Shown here one piece after another: positions 26,173 to 34,681 of a stretch of DNA of 64,000 bases. The notes beneath the pieces were generated by a model. The model did no database searches. It was not told the origin of the DNA and was given only the letters and a program-made list of their open reading frames with translations. Each line of letters opens with the position of its first letter. The stretch's first letter is position 1. This stretch comes from Neobacillus sp. PS3-12 (GTDB lineage: Bacteria > Bacillota > Bacilli > Bacillales > Cytobacillaceae): contig NZ_CP133268.1 in NCBI RefSeq assembly GCF_030915385.1, positions 5,368,001 through 5,432,000 of the forward strand, in the 5' to 3' direction. Both the position numbers and the translations under genes were made by a program.

Positions 26173-27135
26173 ATGGGAATGAAACGGATTTTAATCACGG
26201 GGGCTTTAGGTCAAATTGGAACTGAATTAACATTAAAGCTACGAGAGATTTATCGTGGAGATTTTGTCATTGCTACAGATATTCGCAAGAATGATAGTGA
26301 GGCAGCACAAAACGGTCCATTTGAAATTCTTGATGTAACTTCATTAAACTCAATAATTGAAATTGCAAAGAAATATAAAGTTGATACGATCATTCATCTT
26401 GCAGCATTGTTGTCAGCTAAAGCCGAGGCTAGTCCGTTAAATGCTTGGAATTTAAACATGGGCGGTTTATTGAATGCACTTGAAACCGCAAGGGAAATGA
26501 ATGCACAATTTTTCACCCCAAGCTCGATCGGGGCATTTGGACCAACGACGCCGAAAACTTTAACACCACAAGATACAGTTATGCGCCCTGCCACAATGTA
26601 CGGTGTAAATAAAGTGGCCGGTGAACTCCTTTGTGATTACTATCATCGAAAATATGCAGTAGATACTAGAGGTCTCCGATTTCCTGGCTTAATTTCCTAT
26701 ATAGCACCTCCGGGTGGGGGAACTACTGATTATGCAGTCGAAATTTTCTATGAAGCAATCAATAGTAGAAATTATACTTGTTACATTAAAGAAGGAACGT
26801 ATATGGATATGATGTATATGCCTGATGCTCTTAATGCACTCATTGATTTAATGGAGGCAGATTCATCCAGACTGACTCATCGAAACTCTTTTAACGTAAC
26901 AGCGATGAGTTTTGCACCTGAACAATTGGCTTTGGAAATTAGGAAGCATATACCTGATTTTGAGATCACTTATAAAGTGGACCCAATCAGGCAAATGATC
27001 GCTGATAGCTGGCCAAATTCGATTGATGCTTCAGCTGCGGAAGCTGAATGGGGATTTAAAATAGAATATGATCTTGCAAAAATGACGGTAGATATGATTC
27101 AAAAACTTCTCAGAAAGGGCAATAAAAAAGGATAA
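26173..27135 (+). CDS. tdh: L-threonine 3-dehydrogenase, short-chain (epimerase-like) type
   Basis: A 320-residue NAD-dependent enzyme of the extended SDR family. It has the Rossmann motif ITGALGQIGTEL near residues 6-18, IHLAALLSAKAE, the S...YGVNK catalytic pair (Ser in SSIGAFGP, Tyr-Lys in MYGVNKVAGE), and the TDYAVEIFYEA segment typical of the threonine dehydrogenase branch. It oxidises threonine to 2-amino-3-ketobutyrate, the Kbl substrate. ATG 26173 or 26179 could be used; neither has a perfect ribosome site. The stop lies within a strong terminator stem. Confidence 0.9.
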   Translation: MGMKRILITGALGQIGTELTLKLREIYRGDFVIATDIRKNDSEAAQNGPFEILDVTSLNSIIEIAKKYKVDTIIHLAALLSAKAEASPLNAWNLNMGGLLNALETAREMNAQFFTPSSIGAFGPTTPKTLTPQDTVMRPATMYGVNKVAGELLCDYYHRKYAVDTRGLRFPGLISYIAPPGGGTTDYAVEIFYEAINSRNYTCYIKEGTYMDMMYMPDALNALIDLMEADSSRLTHRNSFNVTAMSFAPEQLALEIRKHIPDFEITYKVDPIRQMIADSWPNSIDASAAEAEWGFKIEYDLAKMTVDMIQKLLRKGNKKG

Positions 27136-27174
27136 AAGAGCTATCAAGAATGATAGCTCTTTTATCCTTTTTTT
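27130..27174. terminator. 17-bp bidirectional terminator containing both convergent stop codons
   Basis: GGATAAAAGAGCTATCA (27130-27146) pairs perfectly with TGATAGCTCTTTTATCC (27151-27167), followed by seven T. The stem holds the stops of tdh (plus) and selD (minus). Confidence 0.9.
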
Positions 27175-28217
27175 ACATATATTAGTTTATCCTTTTTCGT
27201 CTTTACATTACCAATTATAGCTGCATATTGAAGACCATTTTGATGGAGATCTTCAATGTACTTTGTGGCTTCATCTGCTGGCAGTGAGACAAGAAGACCG
27301 CCTGAAGTAACTGCATCACATAGGATTAGTTGTTCTTCCGCTAGTATATCCTCATAATCCACATCATTTCCAAGCCATTTGTGATTAGACTTTGAGCCTC
27401 CAGGTACTACTCCATTCTTTGCCAACTCCAGGGTTCCTTCAAGAACTGGGACGTCTCCGAAAGTTAATTCAAAGCTGACTTCACTTCCGCGGGCCATTTC
27501 ACTGCCATGCCCAAGAAGTCCAAATCCTGTAATATCTGTAACCGCATGAGGATGGTATTTTCGTAATAGTTCAGCGGCTGTTTTATTTAATAACGCCATA
27601 GTTTCAGTAACTATTTGTTCCTGTTCCGAAGAAACAACACATCTTTTTATTCCTGTTGTCATGATGCCAACACCAATCGGTTTTGTTAAAACCAACAGAT
27701 CATCTGGTTTCGCACCTACGTTTTTCCATATTTTTTCGGGATGAACGATCCCTGTTACAGATAATCCAAATTTTGGTTCCTGGTCATCTACAGAATGTCC
27801 CCCTACTGTTAAGGCACCAGCTTCTTTTACCTTGTCAGCAGCGCCGCGGAGAATTTCTGTAAGCATCTCAGGACCTAATTTTTTAATTGGATACCCAACA
27901 ATATTCATAACGGTTTTCGGGTCACCGCCCATTGCATAAACGTCACTCAAAGCATTTGCTGCAGCAATTTGGCCGAACATATATGGATCATCGACAATTG
28001 GTGTAAAATAATCAACCGTCTGGATTAATGCAATGGTATCAGTTATTTGATAAACTCCCGCATCATCAGATGTTTCATTTCCTACAAGTAATTCAGGAAC
28101 AGATTCCTGTTTCGGTAAACTGCGCAAAACTTGCGCAAGGTCCTCTGGACCAATTTTACAGCCTCAGCCGGCTTTAGTAGACAAGGATGTCAAGCGGATT
28201 TTCTCTTGTTCACTCAA
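27162..28217 (-). CDS. selD: Selenide, water dikinase, itself a selenoprotein (in-frame UGA = Sec18)
   Basis: SelD makes selenophosphate from selenide and ATP, the selenium donor for Sec synthesis. The true start is TTG 28217, eight bases after GGAGG. The frame then runs LTSLSTKAG-U-GCKIGPEDL, with UGA at complement 28164-28166 (codon 18) exactly where SelD has its catalytic Cys or Sec. The rest is a normal SelD: ATVGGHSVDDQE-type glycine-rich loop, DVYAMGGDPKTVMNIVG and ITDITGFGLLGH-like blocks (here VTDITGFGLLGHGSEMA). Total 351 residues. An ORF beginning at 28127 would miss the active site. It lies near selA. Confidence 0.93.
28139..28166 (-). promoter_or_regulatory. Sec UGA and candidate bacterial SECIS hairpin in selD
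   Basis: Twelve bases after the UGA, GGTCC, loop AGA, GGACC forms a hairpin. Bacterial SECIS elements lie just downstream of the UGA within the coding region and bind SelB. The match to a conserved apical loop is not clear, so the exact fold is a guess. Confidence 0.5.
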
Positions 28218-28459
28218 TATGTCCACCTCCATGAATATAAAGTCATTTTTCCTTTTATTTTCATTATGTATATCTAACAGGAAAAATTAGTTTCAACTTC
28301 AATAGTATAACTCTTTCAGAGAAAAAGCGCACTGAAGAAACCATTGAGCAGTGATTTTTTTGGCTTTTTGAGATAAAACGGGGAAAATAAATAAAATGCC
28401 CGTAAAAAGGCATTTATTTTTAATTTATATTAATAAAATATGGAAATACTTTTTAATTA
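28218..28459. other. selD upstream region and cotM terminator
   Basis: No gene. AAATGCC (28394-28400) and GGCATTT (28409-28415) form a terminator for the minus-strand coat gene, with the U-run side at 28381-28393. The rest is AT-rich and should contain the selD promoter. Confidence 0.55.
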
Positions 28460-28858
28460 TTAAGGTAATGTAATAAAGCGATTTTTCCTGTATTCTTTAT
28501 CTAATTTGGAAATAAATACTTCTAAAATGCCATTATGAAAAGTGGCCATAATTCTATGGCAGTTTACTTGAAAGGGGAATTCAATAGAACGTTTACGATT
28601 ATTTTGAACCTGATCGACTGAAAAAGCATTCTTTTTTACGGTTATGAATAGTTTCTTGTCCTCCACATAAACCGTAATATCAGACGACCTAAATTCTGGC
28701 AGCAACGCTTCAACGATCCATTCTCTATCTGTCTCATAAAGATCGATCCGAAATTGTGTTTGATCAAAGTAGGATGTTAAAGGATCAAGAAAGTAATTTT
28801 CCAGCCATTTTTCGATAGCGTCGTTATCGAAGGACTGGTCTTCATTGTTTGTATTCAT
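28460..28858 (-). CDS. cotM: CotM-like spore coat protein, Hsp20/alpha-crystallin fold
   Basis: A 132-residue protein with a short acidic N-terminus, AIEKWLENYFLDPLTSYFDQ, then an alpha-crystallin-type beta domain (FRIDLYETDREWIVEALLPEF, DITVYVEDKKLFITVKK, RSIEFPFQV). This resembles B. subtilis CotM, an outer-coat protein made in the mother cell, and the position before sspP/sspO/citB matches, but selA lies in between. GGGGGG lies seven bases before ATG 28858; ATGs at 28861 and 28864 are too close to it. The longer open frame to 29020 crosses the selA start and is not real. Confidence 0.78.
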   Translation of the reverse strand: MNTNNEDQSFDNDAIEKWLENYFLDPLTSYFDQTQFRIDLYETDREWIVEALLPEFRSSDITVYVEDKKLFITVKKNAFSVDQVQNNRKRSIEFPFQVNCHRIMATFHNGILEVFISKLDKEYRKNRFITLP

Positions 28859-28953
28859 CATCATTCCCCCCTGCAGGTTTATTTTATTCATCTGTGCAAT
28901 AATTGTGAGAATGTTATAATAGCTAGGAAAGAAATGAGAAGGAGTTTTGAATA

Positions 28954-30360
28954 GTGAAAGATTGGCTTCGCAGCATACCAGCTGTCCATGAGCTTCAAAA
29001 TCATGCTCAGTTCGCAACACTCAGTAAAGAGATGGATATCGATTTCACTGAATTAACAAAACAACTAAAAGATGTAATTGAAAAAATAAGAATTTCAATA
29101 TTAAATGATTATTGGAATGGGGCAATTCCGGGAACAGAGCAATTTATTTGTGAAATATTTCAGGAAGTAAAGAAAAATGCCGTAAAACAAATGGATTACA
29201 CGTTAAAAAGAGTTATTAATGCAACAGGAACTATTTTACATACAAATTTAGGAAGAGCTCGATTAAGTGACAAAGCGGTTGCCCATGTGGCAGAAGCAGC
29301 ACAGAATTATACAAATTTAGAGTACAAGCTTGAAGAAGGTGAACGAGGTTCAAGGCATACGCATGTTGAGACACTAATCAAAGAGCTAACAGGCGCTGAA
29401 AGTGCAATGATTGTAAATAATAATGCTGCAGCTGTTTATCTGGTGTTAAGAGCATTAGCAGCTGAAAAAGAAGTAATTGTTTCAAGAGGACAGTTAGTCG
29501 AAATTGGCGGTTCCTTCCGAATTTCTTCAATCATGGAAGAGAGCGGAGCTAAACTTGTTGAAGTCGGTACAACCAATAAGACGCATCTGTATGATTATGA
29601 ACAGGCTATCAATTCGGAAACGGCTATGGTGATGAAGGTCCACACAAGCAATTTTAAAGTAGTTGGATTTACCGAAAGTGTAGAAACGGATGAACTAATA
29701 AAATTTACCAGAAGGTTGGAAAATGTTATTTTTTATGAAGACCTTGGAAGTGGTGCTTTATATGATTTTCGCAAACATGGAATTGGAGAAGAGCCAGTTG
29801 TCAGAGAAATTATTGAAGCAGGCGTAGATTTAGTTACATTTAGTGGGGACAAGCTTTTAGGGGGACCGCAGGCAGGAATTATTGCAGGAAAAAAGAAGCT
29901 CATAGATCGTTTGAAAAAACATCAATTAGCAAGGGTAGTTCGAGTTGACAAAATGACTCTTGCAGCACTCGAAGGTACATTAATTGATTATGTAAGAGGG
30001 GACAAAGGTGTTCGAAATATCCCGGTTATCAGGGACCTATTACATTCTGAAGAAGAATTGGAAAAACGCTCTTCCTTTTTTGCATCTAAAATATTAGAAA
30101 TAACCGATCACTATGAAATCAAAATCATTCATGGCATGAGTCAGGTAGGCGGCGGAACAATGCCAGAAGTCCAGCTTCCAACAGTTTTAATCTCGCTGAA
30201 GCACAACCGATTATCTTCGGAACATTTGGCGAAAAAACTTAGGACAGAAAACAAGCCAGCCATTATAGCACGAATACAAAAGGATCAGTATCTTCTTGAT
30301 TTAAGAACAGTTTCTCTCGATGAAGAGGAACTTCTGTTACAGGCGCTGCTAAAACTGTAA
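28954..30360 (+). CDS. selA: L-seryl-tRNA(Sec) selenium transferase
   Basis: A 468-residue PLP enzyme converting Ser-tRNA(Sec) to Sec-tRNA(Sec) with selenophosphate. Signatures: the N-terminal RSIPAVHEL segment, VINATGTILHTNLGRA, and the PLP-lysine region TFSGDKLLGGPQAGIIAG with Lys near residue 300. The start is GTG 28954 behind AAGGAG. It is divergent from cotM, and selD lies on the opposite strand beyond cotM. No selB (elongation factor) or selC (tRNA-Sec) was recognised in the window, so they must be elsewhere for the pathway to work. Confidence 0.95.
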   Translation: MKDWLRSIPAVHELQNHAQFATLSKEMDIDFTELTKQLKDVIEKIRISILNDYWNGAIPGTEQFICEIFQEVKKNAVKQMDYTLKRVINATGTILHTNLGRARLSDKAVAHVAEAAQNYTNLEYKLEEGERGSRHTHVETLIKELTGAESAMIVNNNAAAVYLVLRALAAEKEVIVSRGQLVEIGGSFRISSIMEESGAKLVEVGTTNKTHLYDYEQAINSETAMVMKVHTSNFKVVGFTESVETDELIKFTRRLENVIFYEDLGSGALYDFRKHGIGEEPVVREIIEAGVDLVTFSGDKLLGGPQAGIIAGKKKLIDRLKKHQLARVVRVDKMTLAALEGTLIDYVRGDKGVRNIPVIRDLLHSEEELEKRSSFFASKILEITDHYEIKIIHGMSQVGGGTMPEVQLPTVLISLKHNRLSSEHLAKKLRTENKPAIIARIQKDQYLLDLRTVSLDEEELLLQALLKL

Positions 30361-30361
30361 G

Positions 30362-30406
30362 AAAGAAAAGGTTGACCTTGATTTATTTTGGTCAACCTTT
30401 TCTTTC
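30362..30406. terminator. Bidirectional terminator selA/sspP
   Basis: AAAGAAAAGGTTGACC and GGTCAACCTTTTCTTT form a 16-bp stem with a 12-nt loop. Confidence 0.88.
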
Positions 30407-30547
30407 CTACATATCGTGATGTGTATTATGTTTTGCACGGGTATGCTGGCGATTTTTAACCTTATGTGAACCGCTAAGCGGCTCAGGTTGTCCGGATTGT
30501 TTTGGAGCATTTTTGCGCATATCTTTACTGGTGTTTTTGTTTGTCAT
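30407..30547 (-). CDS. sspP: Small acid-soluble spore protein P
   Basis: A 46-residue very basic, His-rich protein, MTNKNTSKDMRKNAPKQSGQ then PEPLSGSHKVKNR and ending KHNTHHDM, matching SspP as I recall it. It is a minor SASP packed into the spore core. ATG 30547 follows GGGGTGAAG. The gene lies next to the sspO frame, with one plus-strand gene between them, whereas in B. subtilis the two are adjacent. Forespore (sigma-G) expression is known for the family. Confidence 0.88.
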   Translation of the reverse strand: MTNKNTSKDMRKNAPKQSGQPEPLSGSHKVKNRQHTRAKHNTHHDM

Positions 30548-30658
30548 TTAACTTCACCCCTATCTTTAGGATACCTATTGTTCTCCGTTTTATGCTGTAT
30601 ATAAGTTCATCCTTTAGCACACTTTATCGGTATAGGCTTTAAGATAGGAGTGAAAATC

Positions 30659-30931
30659 ATGCAAAAAATGCCTTATCAAAAAAATAAACAGCAAGCATTT
30701 CAGGCTGCGCAACAGGGTGTAGAAGAGGCAGAAGAACTATATTATGAAATTGTTCGTGATAGCGCAAGCTACGGACATCAATTGCAACATTTGAAAAATG
30801 AAGTAAATGAGGCTTACCAGCAGATTGAAAATGCTCTTGAAGTAGCTTCAGAGCATCAAAAAGTTCAACTAGAGCAGTTTCAGCAAGATCTCCAAAAAAT
30901 GGTCTCAGAAGTCAATAATTTTGAGCAATGA
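30659..30931 (+). CDS. Coiled-coil hypothetical protein, 90 aa
   Basis: An entirely helical, Gln/Glu-rich protein (MQKMPYQKNKQQAFQAAQQG...) with heptad-like spacing, probably a coiled coil, with no membrane segment. ATAGGAG lies eight bases before ATG 30659; GTG 30650 would overlap the ribosome site. It sits between the minus-strand sspP and sspO and is closed by a strong bidirectional terminator. It looks like one of the small Bacillus helical proteins of unknown role (DUF2524-like at best, not certain). Confidence 0.65.
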   Translation: MQKMPYQKNKQQAFQAAQQGVEEAEELYYEIVRDSASYGHQLQHLKNEVNEAYQQIENALEVASEHQKVQLEQFQQDLQKMVSEVNNFEQ

Positions 30932-30946
30932 AATTTAATAACTCAA

Positions 30947-30983
30947 ATGATAAGGCAGGGTAATGATACCCTGCCTTATCATT
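30947..30983. terminator. Bidirectional terminator
   Basis: GATAAGGCAGGGTA and TACCCTGCCTTATC around ATGA form a perfect hairpin between two converging genes. Confidence 0.88.
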
Positions 30984-30989
30984 CTTCCA

Positions 30990-31138
30990 TTAATGATTTT
31001 TCTTTCGTTTCTTGTTATTCATTTTTTCCTTTACAGTTAATGGTTCATTAGCAAATTCCTCATTAAAACCAGCGCCTTTACCTTGTCCATTTGCAGCGTT
31101 CATGCCGGGAATAACATGATTTGACTTTTTCGCGACAC
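30990..31138 (-). pseudogene. sspO: SspO with a one-base deletion at its start
   Basis: The frame KSNHVIPGMNAANGQGKGAG ... NNKKRKKNH is plainly small acid-soluble spore protein O. The ribosome site GGGAGGTGATCTT precedes GTG 31138, which would give MSRKKSNHV if the A run held six bases; it holds five (T run 31126-31130 on the plus strand), so the start is out of frame. In the correct frame a TGA lies just upstream and the first ATG is codon 13. This is either a sequencing error in a homopolymer or a recent inactivation. Confidence 0.78.
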
Positions 31139-31303
31139 AAGATCACCTCCCACATTGTTAGTTTTTCCCCGCTGGCGAAAAAAAAGACGGACAATCACTT
31201 TTTTAACATAATAAATAAATGATAATTAAAATGTTCATTCTAAAGTAATCACGGTAATATTAATGTGTTGTCTAACTTATTTTGAGACATTTTAAACATT
31301 ACA

Positions 31304-31370
31304 ATAAGAAAAACTTATCAATTGCAATAACTTCTTTTTTATTTACATATAGAATATGTTGTATTAAGAT
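31304..31370 (+). promoter_or_regulatory. CcpC-type operator and promoter of aconitase
   Basis: ATAA-GAAAAAC-TTAT (31304-31318) is a perfect ATAA-N7-TTAT dyad, the CcpC site known upstream of citB in B. subtilis. A promoter TTTACA (31342-31347), 17-nt spacer, TAAGAT (31365-31370) follows. CcpC represses aconitase when citrate is low. The 330-nt gap from sspO to acnA holds nothing else I can support. Confidence 0.72.
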
Positions 31371-31468
31371 TAGAATTGTGAGAAAAGTATTACAGGATGG
31401 GAAAATTCAAATTTTTCGACTTTTCGCCTAATTTTGAAGTATTATGACGAATAAGGGGGTTACATAAC

Positions 31469-34183
31469 ATGGTAAAAGTTAAAAATGATGTATTCAAAGC
31501 ACAATCATCTTTTGATGTAAGCGGTAAACGTTATAACTATTTCCGTTTAGCTGCATTAGAGGAAGCAGGTATTGGAAAGGTTTCAAAATTACCTTATTCC
31601 ATTAAAGTGTTACTTGAATCTGTATTACGCCAATATGATGGCAGAGTAATTACAAAAGAACATGTTGAAAATTTAGCAAAATGGGGAACAGAACAATTAA
31701 AGGAAATCGATGTACCATTTAAACCATCACGTGTTATTCTTCAGGATTTCACTGGTGTACCTGCAGTAGTTGACCTGGCTTCTTTAAGAAAGGCAATGGC
31801 TGATTTAGGTGGAGACCCTGACAAAATTAATCCAGAAAAAACAGTGGATCTAGTTATCGACCACTCTGTTCAGGTTGATGCATATGGAACTGCAGATGCC
31901 CTAAAACAAAACATGGATCTTGAATTCCAACGTAATGCTGAACGTTATCAGTTCTTGAGCTGGGCTCAAAAATCATTTAATAATTACCGTGCAGTTCCAC
32001 CTGCAACAGGTATTGTTCACCAAGTAAACCTTGAGTACTTGGCAGATGTTGTACACGTGGCTGAAAATGCAGATGGTGAATTTGAAGCATATCCAGATAC
32101 ATTAGTTGGTACAGATTCTCATACCACTATGATTAACGGTATTGGTGTTCTTGGATGGGGCGTTGGCGGTATAGAAGCAGAAGCAGGTATGCTTGGGCAG
32201 CCTTCTTACTTCCCAGTTCCAGAAGTAGTTGGAGTTAAATTAGTAGGTGAACTACCTAACGGTGCAACTGCTACAGACCTTGCGCTAAAAGTAACTCAAG
32301 TTCTACGTGGTCAAGGCGTAGTTGGTAAATTTGTTGAATTCTTTGGTCCTGGTGTACCTTCACTTCCATTAGCAGATCGTGCAACAATTGCTAACATGGC
32401 TCCAGAATACGGAGCAACTTGTGGATTCTTCCCAGTAGACAGTGAATCAATTGAATACTTACGTCTAACAGGCCGTAATGAAGAGCAAATCAAGGTAGTT
32501 GAGCAATATTGCAAAGAAAACGGCTTATTCTTTAATCCAAATGAAGAGCCTGTTTATACTAATGTTGTTGAAATTGACCTTTCTATAATTGAAGCAAATC
32601 TTTCTGGTCCTAAACGTCCGCAGGATTTGATTCCACTTTCAAAAATGAAAGAATCATTTGTTAACGCTGTTTCTGCTCCTCAAGGAAACCAAGGATTTGG
32701 TTTTAAACCAGAAGAGTTGGAAAAAACAGCAACTATTAACTTTAACAATGGTGATCAAACTGCGATTAAAACTGGTGCAGTTGCAATTGCTTCCATTACA
32801 AGCTGCACAAACACATCAAATCCATACGTTTTAGTTGGTGCTGGACTCGTAGCTAAAAAAGCTGTTGAATTAGGTATGGAAGTTCCTAAATATGTAAAAA
32901 CTTCTTTAGCACCTGGATCTAAAGTTGTAACTGGCTACCTTCGTGATTCGGGGCTACTTCCTTATCTTGAGCAAATCGGCTTTAACCTTGTAGGATATGG
33001 TTGTACAACATGTATCGGTAACTCTGGTCCATTAAAAGAAGAAATTGAAAAAACAATTGCTGAAAATGACCTATTAGTAACATCTGTTCTTTCAGGAAAC
33101 CGTAACTTTGAAGGTCGTATTCATCCGCTTGTAAAAGCAAACTATCTTGCTTCACCTCCATTGGTTGTTGCTTATGCTCTTGCAGGAACTGTTAATGTCG
33201 ACTTTGCAAATGAGCCAATCGGAAAAGACAAAAATGGCAACGATGTTTTCTTTAACGATATCTGGCCATCCACTGCAGAAGTAAATGAAGTGGTTAAGCG
33301 TACAGTAACACCAGAATTATTCCGAAGAGAATATCAGAACGTATTTACTGATAACGAGCGATGGAACGAAATTAAAACAAGTGATGAGCCGCTTTATACT
33401 TGGGATGAAAATTCCACTTATATCGCCAATCCTCCATTCTTCGAAGGTCTAAAACCAGACCCTGACGAAGTAAAACCTTTAACAGGACTTCGAGTTGTAG
33501 GTAAATTCGGTGATTCTGTAACAACAGACCATATTTCTCCAGCAGGAGCAATTGGTAAAGATACACCAGCGGGCAAATACCTTCGTGAAAAAGGTGTAGA
33601 ACCTCGTGATTTCAACTCTTATGGTTCTCGTCGCGGAAACCATGAAGTCATGATGCGCGGAACATTTGCAAATATTCGTATCCGTAACCAAATTGCACCA
33701 GGCACTGAAGGTGGGTTCACTACTTACTGGCCAACTGGTGAAGTAACATCCATTTTCGATGCTTGCATGAAGTACAAAGAAGACGGTGTTGGCTTAACTG
33801 TACTTGCTGGTAAAGATTACGGTATGGGTTCTTCTCGTGACTGGGCTGCAAAAGGAACAAATCTTTTAGGAATTAAAACAGTTATTGCTGAAAGCTTTGA
33901 GCGTATTCACCGTTCAAACCTCGTGTTAATGGGTGTTTTACCTCTTCAATTTAAAGACGGTGAAAGTGCTGATACACTCGGCCTAACTGGAAAAGAAACA
34001 ATTGATGTTCAAGTAGATGAGAATGTAAAACCTCACGACTTATTAAAAGTAACTGCTACTGATGAAAATGGCATTAAGAAAGAATTTGAAGTAGTAGTTC
34101 GCTTTGACTCTGAAGTTGAAATTGACTACTATCGCCATGGCGGTATTCTTCAAATGGTTTTACGCGAAAAATTACAAGCATAA
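31469..34183 (+). CDS. acnA: Aconitate hydratase AcnA (CitB)
   Basis: A 904-residue TCA-cycle enzyme isomerising citrate to isocitrate, with a 4Fe-4S cluster held by Cys in SCTNTSNP (near 446) and the pair in GYGCTTCIGNSGPL (near 512-515). Substrate-binding blocks are VGTDSHTTMINGIGVLGWG, FGDSVTTDHISPAGAIG and the swivel-domain GMGSSRDWAAKGTNLLG. Length and order match bacterial AcnA/IRP1-type aconitase, which doubles as an RNA-binding protein when the cluster is lost. GGGGG precedes the ATG. Regulation by CcpC is predicted from the dyad upstream. Confidence 0.97.
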   Translation: MVKVKNDVFKAQSSFDVSGKRYNYFRLAALEEAGIGKVSKLPYSIKVLLESVLRQYDGRVITKEHVENLAKWGTEQLKEIDVPFKPSRVILQDFTGVPAVVDLASLRKAMADLGGDPDKINPEKTVDLVIDHSVQVDAYGTADALKQNMDLEFQRNAERYQFLSWAQKSFNNYRAVPPATGIVHQVNLEYLADVVHVAENADGEFEAYPDTLVGTDSHTTMINGIGVLGWGVGGIEAEAGMLGQPSYFPVPEVVGVKLVGELPNGATATDLALKVTQVLRGQGVVGKFVEFFGPGVPSLPLADRATIANMAPEYGATCGFFPVDSESIEYLRLTGRNEEQIKVVEQYCKENGLFFNPNEEPVYTNVVEIDLSIIEANLSGPKRPQDLIPLSKMKESFVNAVSAPQGNQGFGFKPEELEKTATINFNNGDQTAIKTGAVAIASITSCTNTSNPYVLVGAGLVAKKAVELGMEVPKYVKTSLAPGSKVVTGYLRDSGLLPYLEQIGFNLVGYGCTTCIGNSGPLKEEIEKTIAENDLLVTSVLSGNRNFEGRIHPLVKANYLASPPLVVAYALAGTVNVDFANEPIGKDKNGNDVFFNDIWPSTAEVNEVVKRTVTPELFRREYQNVFTDNERWNEIKTSDEPLYTWDENSTYIANPPFFEGLKPDPDEVKPLTGLRVVGKFGDSVTTDHISPAGAIGKDTPAGKYLREKGVEPRDFNSYGSRRGNHEVMMRGTFANIRIRNQIAPGTEGGFTTYWPTGEVTSIFDACMKYKEDGVGLTVLAGKDYGMGSSRDWAAKGTNLLGIKTVIAESFERIHRSNLVLMGVLPLQFKDGESADTLGLTGKETIDVQVDENVKPHDLLKVTATDENGIKKEFEVVVRFDSEVEIDYYRHGGILQMVLREKLQA

Positions 34184-34200
34184 TAGCAAATTTAAATTTA

Positions 34201-34229
34201 GGCACCATGAAATTCATGGTGCCTTTTAA
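34201..34229 (+). terminator. Terminator after acnA
   Basis: GGCACCATGAA and TTCATGGTGCC around one base, followed by TTTT. Confidence 0.82.
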
Positions 34230-34302
34230 TATGAAATGAATACATTTTCCTAAAAACAATCTAAAGATTTGTACATATAATATCCCAAAGGGGGGATTTT
34301 AT

Positions 34303-34494
34303 ATGAATTCGGTTGCTGTTCTATTTCTTGCTGCCATTTTAGCGGGATTTGCCTTAATAAATCTGCCACCGGTTTCTTTTTTAGCAGATCTTCATTCTTT
34401 CTTTTTTATTGTTGGAGGATTAGTAATTATTGTATTTTCGTTTGTTATAATTTATATGGCTTTAAAGGCATTATTCCATAAATCATGGCATTAA
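34303..34494 (+). CDS. Small membrane protein, 63 aa
   Basis: Two predicted membrane helices, residues 4-22 and 33-57, joined by a short loop (NLPPVSFLADLHS), with a basic C-terminal HKSWH. The ribosome site AAAGGGGGG is strong. It has its own terminator. It sits between aconitase and the thioredoxin-like gene. No family is recognised; it may be a small spore or stress membrane protein. Confidence 0.6.
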   Translation: MNSVAVLFLAAILAGFALINLPPVSFLADLHSFFFIVGGLVIIVFSFVIIYMALKALFHKSWH

Positions 34495-34500
34495 TAATCT

Positions 34501-34542
34501 GAAAGAGCTGCCATTAAATAAAAAGGTGGCTGCTCTTTTTTT
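34501..34542 (+). terminator. Intrinsic terminator
   Basis: GAAAGAGCTGCCA and TGGCTGCTCTTT flank the loop, followed by T residues. Confidence 0.8.
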
Positions 34543-34681
34543 CATATACATAATCATGTTAACAAGATGGTCAAATTGTAATTTGTTTTTTCTGTGTACA
34601 TTCTTTATTTCTAATAACTAAGTAGTGTAAAATGACAATTAAGGATGCAAATTAGTGATCACTAAAAAGGAGATATAATGA

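Noticed and set aside
28859..29020. Open frame extending the coat gene to 29020
   Set aside because: It crosses the divergent selA start; GGGGGG before ATG 28858 fixes the start.
31401..31440. CodY-like box upstream of acnA
   Set aside because: Only a weak match to AATTTTCWGAAAATT; not strong enough to list.
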